NCBI RefSeq assembly: GCF_023715145.1
Contig: NZ_JAMBNP010000009.1
Coordinates: forward strand, 124,001 to 188,000
Source: Paenibacillus glycanilyticus
GTDB lineage: Bacteria > Bacillota > Bacilli > Paenibacillales > Paenibacillaceae
Direction of reading: 5' to 3'
DNA length: 64,000 nt
In this document: positions 36,591 to 47,200 of the stretch, in pieces
How the letters are laid out: each line of letters opens with the position of its first letter
How positions within the stretch are numbered: position 1 is the first letter of the stretch
Program-made: the position numbers and the translations under genes
Notes under the pieces: generated by a model
Database searches by the model: none
What the model was told of the DNA's origin: nothing
The model's input: the letters and a program-made list of their open reading frames with translations, nothing else

Positions 36591-38774
36591 ATGGGCATAG
36601 AGCAGTTAATCGAAAAGGCGTCGGCCTATATAAAAGAACAGGATTTGGTACGCATCAGGGAAGCCTATGAATTTGCGGACCAAGCCCACCACGGGCAAGT
36701 GCGCAAATCAGGGGAGCCGTATATTCTTCACCCTGTTGCCGTTGCGGATATTATCGTGGATATGCAGATGGACGTACTGTCGATTATTGCAGCGCTGCTG
36801 CATGACGTCGTTGAAGATACGACTGTGGACCTTGAGCTCGTTCGTGCGAAATTTGGCGAAACCTGCGCAATGCTCGTCGACGGACTGACGAAGCTGGAGA
36901 AGATTCGTTTCCGATCGAAGGAAGAGCAGCAAAATGAGAACTACCGTAAGATGTTCCTTGCGATGGCACAGGACATCCGGGTTATTCTGATCAAGCTGGC
37001 GGACCGCCTCCACAATATGCGCACGCTTAAGTTCCAGTCTGAGGAAGCACAGCGGCGCATCGCTTACGAGACGCTTGAGATCTTTTGTCCGATTGCTCAC
37101 CGGCTCGGTATTTCCGCCATCAAATGGGAGATGGAAGATATCGCATTGCGGTACTTGAATCCGCAGCAATACTACCGTATCGCGAATTTGATGAAGAAGA
37201 AGCGGGCGGAGCGCGAGCTGTTTATCTCCGATGTTATCGGCCGGATTAAAGAAAAGCTGGAGGAAATGGGCATCGACGGCGATATTTCGGGCCGTCCGAA
37301 GCATATTTACAGCATTTATAAGAAAATGACCTTCAAAAATAAGCAGTTTAATGAAATTTACGATCTGATGGCTATCCGGATTATCGTAGACAATATTAAA
37401 GACTGCTATGCAACGCTTGGCATTATTCATACGCTTTGGAAGCCGATGCCTGGTCGGTTCAAGGATTATATCGCGATGCCGAAGGCGAACATGTACCAGT
37501 CCTTGCATACGACGGTTATTGGACCTAACGGCGAACCGACGGAAGTGCAAATCCGCACATGGGATATGCACCGTACTTCCGAATACGGTATCGCGGCCCA
37601 TTGGGCTTATAAAGAAGGCACGGTTGTGCCCAATACGAATTTCGAGGACAAAATGTCCTGGCTCCGCGAAATTATGGAGCTTCAGAACGAAGCCCGCGAC
37701 GCCTCGGAATTTATGGAAACGCTCAAGATGGACTTTTTCTCCGATCTTGTATTCGTGTTCACGCCAAGCGGCGAAGTGATCGAGCTGCCAGCCGGCTCGG
37801 TGCCTCTCGATTTTGCATACCGCATCCATACCGAGGTGGGCAACCGGACGATTGGCGCGAAGGTGAACGGCCGGATTGTACCGCTTGATCATAAGCTGAA
37901 GACCGGCGATATTATTGAAATCTTAACCTCGAAGCATTCCTACGGCCCAAGCCAGGACTGGGTGAAGATCGCGCAATCTTCCCATGCCCGCAGCAAGATT
38001 CGCCAATGGTTCAAGCGCGAGAAGCGGGAAGAGAACGTCGCCAAAGGCCGGGATCTGCTGGAGCGCGAGCTGAAGCGAATGGGTCTTGAGCCGTCCGCTT
38101 GGATGAGCGATGACAAGCTGCAGGAAGCGGCAGGCAAGTTTAGCTTTAATGATATTGAAGACATGATGTCCGCGATCGGTTTTGGCGGTATTACAGCTGC
38201 CCAGATTTGTACGCGCCTAACCGAGAAGCTGCGCAAGGAAGCGGAGAAATCGAATCTGATCGAGCTGACAAGCGAGCCGAAGGAGATGAAGTCTCCGGGC
38301 CACCGCAAGAACAGGCCGACGAATGGCGTTACCGTGAAGGGGATTGACAATCTGCTCGTTCGTTTCGCCCGCTGCTGCAATCCGGTACCGGGAGATACGA
38401 TTATCGGATATATCACCCGCGGCAGAGGGGTATCGGTTCACCGGATGGACTGCCAGAACATTCCGTTTAATTCCGATGGTGAAGAGGCAGACCGCGTGAT
38501 TGAGGTGGAGTGGGAGGATTCAATTGAATCCAACTACAGCGTAGACATCGAGATTACCGGCCATGACCGGTCGGGGCTCCTTAATGAAGTTCTGCAGGCC
38601 GTGTCGGAGAGCAAGACGAATATTTCGGCGGTAACGGGACGCTCGGTAAAAAACAAAATGGCCATGATCCATATGACGGTGCTTATCCGTAATATTGATC
38701 ATTTGTCCTCCGTCGTGGAGAAAATCAAACGCGTGCAGGATGTTTATTCCGTACAGCGCATTATGAATAGCTAG
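36591..38774 (+). CDS. relA: Bifunctional (p)ppGpp synthetase/hydrolase RelA
   Basis: 727 residues. Makes and degrades the stringent-response alarmone. HD hydrolase domain with HPVAVADI and HDVVEDT; synthetase domain with [24 protein letters not shown] domain (about 393-453); zinc-finger/helical region with RCCNPVPGD; and C-terminal ACT domain. Full-length long RSH type (Rel), so both activities are expected. dtd follows after 17 bases, as in B. subtilis. Confidence 0.98.
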   Translation: MGIEQLIEKASAYIKEQDLVRIREAYEFADQAHHGQVRKSGEPYILHPVAVADIIVDMQMDVLSIIAALLHDVVEDTTVDLELVRAKFGETCAMLVDGLTKLEKIRFRSKEEQQNENYRKMFLAMAQDIRVILIKLADRLHNMRTLKFQSEEAQRRIAYETLEIFCPIAHRLGISAIKWEMEDIALRYLNPQQYYRIANLMKKKRAERELFISDVIGRIKEKLEEMGIDGDISGRPKHIYSIYKKMTFKNKQFNEIYDLMAIRIIVDNIKDCYATLGIIHTLWKPMPGRFKDYIAMPKANMYQSLHTTVIGPNGEPTEVQIRTWDMHRTSEYGIAAHWAYKEGTVVPNTNFEDKMSWLREIMELQNEARDASEFMETLKMDFFSDLVFVFTPSGEVIELPAGSVPLDFAYRIHTEVGNRTIGAKVNGRIVPLDHKLKTGDIIEILTSKHSYGPSQDWVKIAQSSHARSKIRQWFKREKREENVAKGRDLLERELKRMGLEPSAWMSDDKLQEAAGKFSFNDIEDMMSAIGFGGITAAQICTRLTEKLRKEAEKSNLIELTSEPKEMKSPGHRKNRPTNGVTVKGIDNLLVRFARCCNPVPGDTIIGYITRGRGVSVHRMDCQNIPFNSDGEEADRVIEVEWEDSIESNYSVDIEITGHDRSGLLNEVLQAVSESKTNISAVTGRSVKNKMAMIHMTVLIRNIDHLSSVVEKIKRVQDVYSVQRIMNS

Positions 38775-38791
38775 TTGGAGGTTTATACGCA

Positions 38792-39235
38792 GTGAAGGTT
38801 GTTGTACAACGCAGCAAACAAGCAAGCGTTACGATTGCCGGAGAAGTAGCGGGAGCTATTGATCACGGTCTGGTGCTTCTCGTCGGACTTACGCATGAGG
38901 ATTCGGAAGAAGATATCCGCTGGATGGCAGACAAGGTAGCAGGACTTCGAATCTTTGAAGATGAGAACGAGAAAATGAATTTCTCCGTTCTTGATGTCGG
39001 CGGACAAGTTCTGTCGATCTCGCAGTTCACCTTGTACGGCGACAGCAGGAAGGGACGGCGTCCAAACTTTATGGCAGCCGCTCGTCCCGAGCAAGCAGAA
39101 CCATTATACAACCGTTTTAATGACCTGCTTCGCGAAGCAGGTCTTGTCGTGGCAACCGGCCGGTTTGGCGCGATGATGGACGTGGCGCTTGTGAACTCGG
39201 GCCCAGTCACGCTTATTATCGACAGCAAGCAATAA
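38792..39235 (+). CDS. dtd: D-aminoacyl-tRNA deacylase
   Basis: 147 residues; GTG start at 38792 after TTGGAGG. Removes D-amino acids (and Gly from tRNA-Ala) from tRNA. Cross-subunit motifs SQFTLYGD and [10 protein letters not shown] are both present. Co-transcribed with relA. Confidence 0.97.
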   Translation: MKVVVQRSKQASVTIAGEVAGAIDHGLVLLVGLTHEDSEEDIRWMADKVAGLRIFEDENEKMNFSVLDVGGQVLSISQFTLYGDSRKGRRPNFMAAARPEQAEPLYNRFNDLLREAGLVVATGRFGAMMDVALVNSGPVTLIIDSKQ

Positions 39236-39258
39236 GGAGCGGGTAAGATTGATAACGG

Positions 39259-39327
39259 CTGGCAACAATAAGGATAAGCAGGCTGCCGGGCATTAAGCTC
39301 TTAAGCAGTCTGGAGATCAGTTGCCAG
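39259..39327 (+). ncRNA. Nested stem-loop leader before a 55-codon gene
   Basis: Three concentric helices: CTGGCAAC 39259-39266 with GTTGCCAG 39320-39327; CAGGCTGC 39279-39286 with GCAGTCTG 39305-39312; TTAA 39293-39296 with TTAA 39301-39304. The outer 3' arm touches the ribosome binding site (AGAAGGAG 39326-39333), so folding could limit translation. No known riboswitch class was recognised. Confidence 0.5.
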
Positions 39328-39341
39328 AAGGAGCTATCGTC

Positions 39342-39509
39342 ATGCATCAATCCCGTAAAGAGCAAGGAATGGAGCGTTCGTCCAGAAGACTGCTCCACAC
39401 TGACCGCCGTGAAGCACTGCTTCTGTCGAGACTGGAAGAGCAGGTGGAGACGTCGGAGGAGTTCCTTGCCTTCCCTTCGAACCGGCGCGAGCCGGGCGGA
39501 CGTATGTAG
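39342..39509 (+). CDS. Small hypothetical protein, 55 residues
   Basis: ATG at 39342 lies eight bases after AGAAGGAG. The product is highly charged (many Arg and Glu), starts MHQSRKEQGMERSSRRLLHT and ends NRREPGGRM. It has no membrane span, no signal and no cysteine; one short amphipathic helix is likely (EALLLSRLEEQVETSEEFL). I do not recognise the family. A good ribosome binding site and a terminator 11 bases after the stop argue that it is a real gene. It follows dtd after about 100 bases of structured RNA. Confidence 0.55.
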   Translation: MHQSRKEQGMERSSRRLLHTDRREALLLSRLEEQVETSEEFLAFPSNRREPGGRM

Positions 39510-39519
39510 GAACAGCAAG

Positions 39520-39549
39520 AAGCTGCCTGTACAAGGGCAGCTTTTTCTT
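39520..39549 (+). terminator. Intrinsic terminator after the 55-codon gene
   Basis: AAGCTGCC at 39520-39527 pairs with GGGCAGCTT at 39535-39543, followed by a T-rich tail. Confidence 0.85.
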
Positions 39550-39678
39550 TCAAAGACGAATGTTCGTAATTGAACCGCTTACTATTTTGTAATATTACTG
39601 TAATGAGATTATAACGGTTCTTTAACATCGCTATCCTATAATAAATCTCGACCCCCTTTTTAAAAATATAATGATTGG

Positions 39679-39708
39679 ACCTGCAACGATGGTTGCAGGT
39701 TTTTTTTT
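39679..39708 (+). terminator. Isolated intrinsic terminator upstream of the hisS promoter
   Basis: ACCTGCAAC at 39679-39687 pairs with GTTGCAGGT at 39692-39700, with nine T. The preceding terminator is 130 bases away and no gene lies between. It either backs that one up or ends a short RNA from a possible TATAAT at 39637-39642. Confidence 0.85.
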
Positions 39709-39746
39709 GTCCCAAAAGAGGCATACTAGTGTAATGTGATTGACTA

Positions 39747-39775
39747 TTGACTTATTTTGTCGACACGGTTAGAAT
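39747..39775 (+). promoter_or_regulatory. SigA-type promoter for hisS-aspS
   Basis: TTGACT at 39747-39752 and TAGAAT at 39770-39775, spacing 17. Gives a leader of about 325 bases that contains the T-box. Confidence 0.8.
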
Positions 39776-39782
39776 TAGGACT

Positions 39783-40072
39783 CAGTATATAAAACTTTGA
39801 TTCGTTGATGGAACAAAGTAATCCCGCGCACGTATCCAGAGAGAGACGCCTAGGCTGCAAGCGTCTTTATGGTGGCAGGATGAACAGACTTTCCGGAGAA
39901 CAGACGGTGAACGGATGAGGAACAATCATTCTACTAGCCGACCTGCGTGTAACGGGCGTTAACCGTTAATGAGCGGATAGTTTATCCGGAATATGGGTGG
40001 CACCACGGGAGTTCAACTCTCGTCCCTAACGATTAGCCTTTAACGGCATGTCGTTAGGGGCGGGAGTTTTTT
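39783..40072 (+). ncRNA. T-box leader of hisS-aspS
   Basis: Tests tRNA charging by binding uncharged tRNA. Stem I begins near AGTA at 39816 and closes around GGATGAAC; the AGAGAG motif follows at about 39838. A GAC triplet at 39887-39889 after GAAC is the best specifier candidate (Asp). The T-box sequence GGGTGGCACCACGGG is at 39995-40009. The competing terminator pairs ACTCTCGTCCCTAACGA at 40016-40032 with its complement at 40051-40067, then six T. The class is certain; the specifier is read by eye and less so. Confidence 0.93.
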
Positions 40073-40107
40073 GCGTGATTAAATGTTTCTTTTGAGGAGG
40101 GTTTGCA

Positions 40108-41358
40108 ATGGCTTTTCAGAAGTCGCCGGGCACGCAAGATATATTGCCTGGAGCTGTTGAGCGCTGGCAGTATGTAGAGCAGAAGGCTCGCGATATTTGC
40201 CGACGCTTTAATTTTCGTGAGATTCGTACGCCAATCTTTGAAGCTACGGATCTCTTCCAACGCGGTGTAGGCGAAACAACGGATATCGTGGAGAAGGAGA
40301 TGTACACCTTCACGGACCGCGGCGATCGCAGCATTACCCTTCGTCCCGAAGGAACAGCTGGCGTTGTCCGTTCTTTTGTCGAGAACAAGCTGTACGGCGA
40401 GCCGGATGTATCGAAGCTGTATTATATCGGACCCATGTTCCGTTATGAGCGTCAGCAAGCCGGCCGTTACCGTCAGTTCCACCAATTCGGCATCGAAGCG
40501 CTTGGATCTGTTGATCCGGCGATTGATGCGGAGGTTATCGCGCTGGGTTACACCTTCTATAAGGAGGTTGGACTAAAAGGCGTGCGCGTGGAGATCAACT
40601 CCGTCGGAACGCCTGCGGTTCGCGCAGCATTCCGCGAGAAGCTGCTTGCCTTCCTTATTCCCATGCGAGAGGAGCTCTGCAAGGACTGTCAGTCCCGCAT
40701 GGAGCGCAATCCGCTTCGCGTACTTGACTGCAAGACGGACCAGGCTCGCTTCGAAAACGCGCCATCGATTCTGGACAGCCTGGACGAGGAATGCAACATC
40801 CACTTTGACAAAGTAAAAACTTACTTGTCGGATATGGGCATCCCGTTCACGATTAATCCACGACTCGTTCGCGGATTGGATTATTACACGCACACCGCTT
40901 TTGAATACAAAGCGGAAGGCATCGGCGCCATCGACACGATTGGTGGCGGCGGACGTTATAACGGCCTCGTAGCCGAGATTGGCGGACCGGATCAGCCGGG
41001 CGTAGGTCTTGGTCTGGGTCTCGAGCGCACGATTATGCTGCTTGAGCATCAAGAAGCCGAGCTCGATAATGCCCATCAGGTTGATGTGTACGTCGTTGCG
41101 CTGGGTGAAGCGGCCGAGAGGGAAGTGACAAGACTCGTCTACGAGCTTCGCACCTCCGGCATCCGTGCAGAACGCGATTATCTGGGCCGGAAAATGAAGG
41201 CGCAGATGAAATCGGCCGACCGCCTGCAAGCCCGATACACGGCTATTCTTGGTGACGATGAGCTGGCGCGCGGCGAAATTGCTTTGAAGGAAATGGCAAC
41301 AGGCGAACAGCGTCTTGTAGCGCTGGCAAGCTTAGCTTCCGAACTGAAAACTATCTAA
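40108..41358 (+). CDS. hisS: Histidyl-tRNA synthetase
   Basis: 416 residues. Class II synthetase with motif 1 region near [15 protein letters not shown], motif 2 [19 protein letters not shown], the His-specific [15 protein letters not shown], motif 3 [16 protein letters not shown] and a C-terminal anticodon-binding domain. Strong AGGAGGG site. First gene after the T-box. Confidence 0.98.
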   Translation: MAFQKSPGTQDILPGAVERWQYVEQKARDICRRFNFREIRTPIFEATDLFQRGVGETTDIVEKEMYTFTDRGDRSITLRPEGTAGVVRSFVENKLYGEPDVSKLYYIGPMFRYERQQAGRYRQFHQFGIEALGSVDPAIDAEVIALGYTFYKEVGLKGVRVEINSVGTPAVRAAFREKLLAFLIPMREELCKDCQSRMERNPLRVLDCKTDQARFENAPSILDSLDEECNIHFDKVKTYLSDMGIPFTINPRLVRGLDYYTHTAFEYKAEGIGAIDTIGGGGRYNGLVAEIGGPDQPGVGLGLGLERTIMLLEHQEAELDNAHQVDVYVVALGEAAEREVTRLVYELRTSGIRAERDYLGRKMKAQMKSADRLQARYTAILGDDELARGEIALKEMATGEQRLVALASLASELKTI

Positions 41359-41381
41359 TACAAAGGGGAGTTACATCCATT

Positions 41382-43184
41382 ATGATGCTGAAAACTCATC
41401 AGTGCGGCACATTAACGAAAGCCAACATTGGCGAAGAAGTAACACTGAACGGCTGGGTACAACGCCGTCGTGACCTTGGCGGCGTACTGTTTATCGACCT
41501 GCGCGACCGCACAGGTATCGTTCAAACGGTATTTAACCCTGATTTCTCCGGCGAAGCGCTGGCAATCGCTGACCGCGCGCGTAACGAGTACGTACTGGCT
41601 GTTAAAGGTACGGTTGTAGAGCGCGATGCGGAGACCGTGAACAAAAACCTGGCAACAGGCGAGATTGAAATCCGCGTTACCGAGATCGAAGTCATGAACG
41701 CGGCGAAGACGCCTCCGTTCCCAATCGAAGACGGCGTTGAAGTGGACGAATCGCTTCGTCTGAAATACCGTTACCTTGACCTGCGCCGTCCGGAAATGCA
41801 TAAAACCTTGCTGCTCCGTTCGAAAGCGGCGAAAGTATTCCGCGACTTCCTTGACGGTGAAGGCTTTATTGATGTAGAAACGCCGATTCTGACGAAAAGC
41901 ACGCCGGAAGGCGCTCGTGACTACCTGGTGCCAAGCCGCGTTCACGAAGGCGAGTTCTTTGCATTGCCGCAATCGCCGCAAATCTTCAAGCAATTGCTGA
42001 TGGTCGGCGGTATCGAGCGTTACTACCAGATCGCCCGCTGCTTCCGTGACGAAGACCTTCGTGCGGACCGTCAACCGGAGTTTACGCAAGTCGACATCGA
42101 GACTTCCTTCTTGACGCAGGATCAATTGCTCGGCATGATGGAGCAGCTGATTGCCCGCTTGTTCCGTGAAACAATTAACGTAGAGATTGAGCTTCCAATC
42201 CAACGCATCACTTATGCGGATGCGATGAACAAATACGGCTCTGACAAACCGGACCTTCGTTTCGGCATGGAAATCGAAGACATTACGGATATCGTTGCGT
42301 CAAGCGATGTTAAGGTATTCGCAAGCGTTGCGGCAAGCGGCGGCGTCGTGAAGGCGTTCAACGCTAAAGGCTGCGGTCATTGGAGCCGCAAGGAGCTTGA
42401 CGATCTGCAGCCGTTTGCTGCCCGTTACGGCGGTAAAGGCCTGGCATGGATCACCGTTAAAGAAGGCGAGTGGAAAGGTCCTATCGTTAAATTCCTTAAG
42501 CCTGAAGAAATCGCCGCGCTGACAGAACGCCTGAACGTAGAAGAAGGCGACTTGCTTACATTCTCCGCAGACAAGCACAAGGTTGTTGCTGACGTACTTG
42601 GCAACCTGCGTCTGAAAGTCGGCCGTGAACTGGGCTTGATCGACGATTCCAAGTTCAAATTCGTATGGGTTGTTGACTTCCCTATGCTGGAGTGGGACGA
42701 AGAGGCAAAACGTTTTGTGGCGGTGCATCATCCGTTCACTCGTCCGAAGGACGAAGACCTTCACCTGTTCGAGACAGACCCGGGCCAAATCCGCGCGCAA
42801 GCATACGATATCGTGCTCAACGGCTACGAAGTAGGCGGCGGTTCGATGCGTATCTTCAAACGCGATGTACAGGAGAAAATGTTCGGCGCGCTTGGCTTTA
42901 ACATGGAAGAAGCGCATGAGAAGTTTGGCTTCCTGCTTGACGCGTTCGACTATGGTACGCCTCCGCACGGCGGTATTGCCTTTGGCTTTGACCGTCTGGT
43001 CATGCTGCTGACAGGCCGCACGAACCTGCGCGAGACGATTGCATTCCCGAAAACAGCAAGCGCAACCGATCTGCTGTGTGATGCACCGTCGACCGTTGAG
43101 CTCTCGCAGCTTGAGCAGCTTCATATCCGTACGGTTATTAAACCAAAGCCTGAAGCGGCTGCAGCAGGTAACAAGCAAGCTTAA
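41382..43184 (+). CDS. aspS: Aspartyl-tRNA synthetase
   Basis: 600 residues (599 if the second of two adjacent ATGs is used). N-terminal OB anticodon-binding domain ([20 protein letters not shown]), class II core with [20 protein letters not shown] and GFDRLVMLL, and the bacterial GAD insertion (about 290-420). Under the same T-box as hisS. I cannot judge from sight whether it is discriminating for tRNA-Asp. Confidence 0.98.
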   Translation: MMLKTHQCGTLTKANIGEEVTLNGWVQRRRDLGGVLFIDLRDRTGIVQTVFNPDFSGEALAIADRARNEYVLAVKGTVVERDAETVNKNLATGEIEIRVTEIEVMNAAKTPPFPIEDGVEVDESLRLKYRYLDLRRPEMHKTLLLRSKAAKVFRDFLDGEGFIDVETPILTKSTPEGARDYLVPSRVHEGEFFALPQSPQIFKQLLMVGGIERYYQIARCFRDEDLRADRQPEFTQVDIETSFLTQDQLLGMMEQLIARLFRETINVEIELPIQRITYADAMNKYGSDKPDLRFGMEIEDITDIVASSDVKVFASVAASGGVVKAFNAKGCGHWSRKELDDLQPFAARYGGKGLAWITVKEGEWKGPIVKFLKPEEIAALTERLNVEEGDLLTFSADKHKVVADVLGNLRLKVGRELGLIDDSKFKFVWVVDFPMLEWDEEAKRFVAVHHPFTRPKDEDLHLFETDPGQIRAQAYDIVLNGYEVGGGSMRIFKRDVQEKMFGALGFNMEEAHEKFGFLLDAFDYGTPPHGGIAFGFDRLVMLLTGRTNLRETIAFPKTASATDLLCDAPSTVELSQLEQLHIRTVIKPKPEAAAAGNKQA

Positions 43185-43208
43185 TAATGAGGGAGGCGGC
43201 AACTAGTT

Positions 43209-43964
43209 ATGCTGCATCAATTTTCTCGTACGGAGCTTGCAATTGGACCGGAGGGTCTCGAAGTGATGAAGGGGAGTACCGTCGCCGTGCTTGGCATTGG
43301 CGGCGTAGGCTCCATCGCAGCAGAGGCACTTGCCCGGACCGGTGTAGGCCGGATCATCCTGATCGATAAGGATGTTGTTGATATTACGAACGTGAACCGC
43401 CAGATTCATGCGCTTACCACAACGGTAGGACAGCCCAAAGCCGAGCTGATGCGCGAACGGATTAAGCTGATTAATCCGGAATGCGATGCCATCGCGCTTA
43501 GAATGTTCTACACGGAAGAGACGTATGAGCAGCTGTTCGCTTATGATCTGGATTATGTCGTGGACGCTTCAGACACAATCGTGTATAAAGTCCATTTGAT
43601 TAAGGAGTGCCTGGAGAGAGATATTCCGATTATCTCCAGCATGGGCGCCGCAAACAAAATGGATCCGACGAAATTCACAGTTGCGGACATCTCGAAGACC
43701 CATATGGACCCGATTGCCCGCGTTGTGCGTACGAAGCTGCGCAAGGCAGGCATTAAGAAGGGCGTAAAGGTTGTCTTCTCCTCGGAGAAGCCTAAGAAGC
43801 CCCGCGAGGACGTCACGCAGCGCATCGTGCCGGAGAACGCGCCGGAGATCCGCAAAGCGAAGCAGCCGCCGGCGAGCAACGCTTTTGTGCCTCCTGTAGC
43901 GGGACTTATCATGGTGAGCGTTGTGGTGAATGATCTTTTGGTGAAGCAGGGTATAGAAGTATAA
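43209..43964 (+). CDS. tcdA: tRNA threonylcarbamoyladenosine dehydratase TcdA
   Basis: 251 residues. E1-like, ATP-dependent enzyme that cyclises t6A in tRNA (YrvM in B. subtilis). ATP-binding VAVLGIGGVGSIAAEALARTGVG, DKDVVDITNVNRQ, and DASDTIVYKVHLIKECLER. Follows aspS by 24 bases, with a GAGGGAGG site, and is probably part of the hisS-aspS transcript. Confidence 0.95.
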   Translation: MLHQFSRTELAIGPEGLEVMKGSTVAVLGIGGVGSIAAEALARTGVGRIILIDKDVVDITNVNRQIHALTTTVGQPKAELMRERIKLINPECDAIALRMFYTEETYEQLFAYDLDYVVDASDTIVYKVHLIKECLERDIPIISSMGAANKMDPTKFTVADISKTHMDPIARVVRTKLRKAGIKKGVKVVFSSEKPKKPREDVTQRIVPENAPEIRKAKQPPASNAFVPPVAGLIMVSVVVNDLLVKQGIEV

Positions 43965-43966
43965 AG

Positions 43967-43994
43967 AGAAGGCCGTTCTTTTGGACGGCCTTCT
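43967..43994 (+). terminator. Terminator-like hairpin after tcdA
   Basis: AGAAGGCCGT at 43967-43976 pairs perfectly with ACGGCCTTCT at 43985-43994. The T run is short (TTCTTC), so efficiency may be moderate. Confidence 0.65.
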
Positions 43995-44158
43995 TCGATT
44001 GGTTGATATACCGGAGGGCAAGAAAAAGTATTGTCTTCCGGTTGCTGTTGAAATCATGATATTTTGAATTAGAAATTAAGGTCATTTCACGATTTCAAAG
44101 GCAAGCGCTTCGCTCCTCCAGACAATACTTTCCCTTTTCTCCTCCATCAACCGATCAA
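43995..44158. repeat. Long imperfect inverted repeat
   Basis: The 250 bases between tcdA and the minus-strand cluster hold no gene but fold back on themselves. Matching blocks: GGTTGAT 44001-44007 with ATCAACC 44146-44152; AGTATTGTCT 44027-44036 with AGACAATACT 44120-44129; TTGAAATCATGA 44048-44059 with TCACGATTTCAA 44087-44098 (one mismatch). Centre near 44076. It could be a non-autonomous miniature element or a structured RNA. Confidence 0.7.
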
Positions 44159-44199
44159 AGTAAGCAGTGCCCAAAGATCCTTCTGTGGGGGCGGGGGAG

Positions 44200-44229
44200 A
44201 AAAAAACGCAAGCATGGATAGGCTTGCGT
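44200..44229 (-). terminator. Terminator of the PAS-GGDEF-EAL-PilZ gene
   Basis: On the minus strand ACGCAAGC and GCTTGCGT (44206-44213 and 44222-44229) form a perfect eight-base stem followed by T residues. Confidence 0.88.
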
Positions 44230-44243
44230 CAGGATAAGGGATT

Positions 44244-47200
44244 TTATGGGATGTTGCGGTAGACGGTGAACGTTCTTAAATAATGGACGCGGTCTTCCTT
44301 GATGAAATGGCAGCCCGGAACGAGAGGGTCTCTTCTTAGCTGAATGGATAGCTCGTGAAGGACGCGTGTCAGGGACGTTCGTTCCCGTTCGCTGATTTGG
44401 AACTCTACGCCGTATTGATATATGCCGGAATCTAATTCCTTTAACCAGACAACCTTGCCATAGAGCTGAATAGTTTGATGAAGGATACGAGTCTCTATTT
44501 CTAACAAGATGCCGGGATGCACGGCAAGCTGGATGGAAGACAAGAATCGCAATCCTCCGGCTCCGAGATCCTCTATAACGATTTCCGTTTTTCCAAGCTC
44601 AATGCTTTTCCCGTTTATCTCGATAACCGTCATTAGAGCGCTAAGCGGGTATGGCGGGCTCACTCTGAAATATTGCCGCCGGTTCACCAATGCCGTATGA
44701 TCGCTCCTGTTTAATGGCGCGAGATAGCCTTGCTTAAGCAATTCAGCGAATGCGGATGCCTGCACGGGTCTGCTGAACAAGTAGCCTTGAACCAGATCAC
44801 ATTTAAGATGCTTCAGAATGCGAAGCTGTTCCTCGGTTTCCACCCCTTCCGCGACCACGGACATATTCATATGCTGGGCTAACTGGATGATTGCGCTGAT
44901 AATCGCGTTATCATCGCTCCCTTGATGCAAGTCGTGAATAAAGGATTTGTCCATTTTCAGGATGTTAATGTATTGCTTAAATCTTTTTAGATAGGAGAGG
45001 GAAGAGTAGCCTGTGCCAAAGTCGTCAAGCGAGATTTTGACACCAAGCTTATTTAAGGCATCAAGGGTCGCCATAACGGTATCCGCATTTTCTAACAAGG
45101 AGCTTTCCGTTATTTCTATTTCCAAGTACCGGGAATCCAATTCGTTTTCAGTTAACACTTGCTGAATGGCTTCAATGATATCTTTGGATAAGAATCGTTT
45201 GGCCGTGACGTTAATCGAGACAGGGATAGGCTTCAGACCGGATGCCTGCCACTCCTTCATTTGACGGCACACCGCTTGCTTCACCCAATTGCCCAGTGAC
45301 AGGATTAATCCGGTTTCTTCAGACAGCGGTATAAATTCATTTGGTGAAACTAGTCCCCATTCGGGATGATTCCACCGGATCAATGCCTCGGCGCCGACAA
45401 TTTCGCCCGTATTCATGTTTACCTTTGGCTGGTAATACATTTCCAGTTCATTGCGGTGAATAGCCTTGCGAAGATCCTTCTCCAGCGTAAAGATTTTATA
45501 GGTATGCACATTCATGGACGATGTAAAGATCTGATAGCTGTTTTTCCCAAGCTCTTTAGCGCGGTAAAGGGCGGAGTCAGCGTTTTTCATCAGTGTGGAA
45601 GAATCGTCTCCGTCATCAGGGTAGATGCTGATGCCAACGCTAGTGGTGATAAACAGCTCATAGGCCTCCATGTAAAAAGGCTCTCTAATGTTCTCAATGA
45701 TTCGTTTGGCAACCTCAACCGCGCTGTTATTGTCCCGGATATGCGGGAGGATAACGGTAAACTCGTCGCCGCCCATTCTGGCTACAAAATCGTTTTCCCT
45801 GATCTGTTCCTTCAAGCGCTTGGCAATCGAGATTAACAGCTGGTCGCCAACCGCATGTCCCAATGAATCGTTAATATACTTGAAACGGTCCATGTCCATA
45901 TACATAACGGCGAAATGATGACGGGAGGACCTGGCTTTGTCCAAGGTTTGCTCAAGCATCTCTTCGAATTTTCTTCGGTTGGGCAGCTCGGTCAACGAGT
46001 CGTGGTAGGCGAGGAAAGCATTCATTTCCTCTGCTCGTTTTCTCTCGGTTACGTCAAGGATGCTGCCAATGACGGCATTTGAGCTTTGATACATGATTCG
46101 GTTGGAATACAGTTCAACATCAAGTACTTCTCCATCCGCTTTTAATACGCGGAGAGGGTGCCGGATAGCGTCCGTTTCGGATTTCAGCTTTTGAATATTT
46201 TGCTGCACAAAAGAGTAGTCTGCGGGGTGAATAACGTCCCAGATGCTCTTTCCGATAAGAGCTTCTTGATAACCTAGCATGTCAATCAGATAAGGATTGG
46301 CGTAAACAATGATGTTATTTTGTATGATGTAGACGCCAACAATCGATTTTTCAACCAGGCTGCGGTATTTGGATTCGGCCTCGATTAATGCTTGTTCGGC
46401 ATGTTTTTTGGTTGTGATATCTTTTGCGATCGAGTAGATCCCGACTATTTGATTATCAACGATAATAGGGAGCTTAGTGATGTTCATGTACACCAGATGG
46501 CCCTTCTTGTGCAAGCACGCGAGCTCGTAGCTTTGGACAGTGCCCTGCACGGCCTGCTCAAAGTAGTATTGGGCTTTTTGCAAATCCGGCTCCGTAATTA
46601 AAGGCCTATAATCCGAATGCAATAATTCCTCGCGGGAGTAGCCTAATATTTTTTCCAACGCGGCATTGCAATCGATAAAGTTGCCGTTCAAATCAAAATA
46701 AGAGATTGCATCGGGGTTTTGTTCAAAAAGGGATTCATACCGTTGTTTGTTAATCTGAAACAATTGTTTATTTCTTGTCTCGTCGGATATATCTTTGCTG
46801 ATCCCAATGATGCCCGTTATTTGTTCGTGCATAAAGATCGGAGAGAGGGTCGTAACGACATCAATGGTTTGCCCGTTTTTATGAAGAATTGAAATTTGAA
46901 AGGAGAGGGTTTCGCCTTCAAGGGCTCGTTGATTGTAGGCCATAGCTTCATGAAGCTCTTCGGGCTTAATGAATTGACTGAAGTGAATATGCTCGTGCTT
47001 GTCATACCCGGTCAATTTGACAGCCGCTTCATTGATATCAAGAATGTTACCTTGCAGATCGATGATAAATGCCGCGCTGAACATATTTTTTAACAGGGAG
47101 ATATAACGCTGCTCGATTAATTTGATATCCGACAAGTCTTTGGCTACGGCATAAAAGCCGTTATTTGTATCATTGACCATCCTTGGAAAAGCCGTGACGG

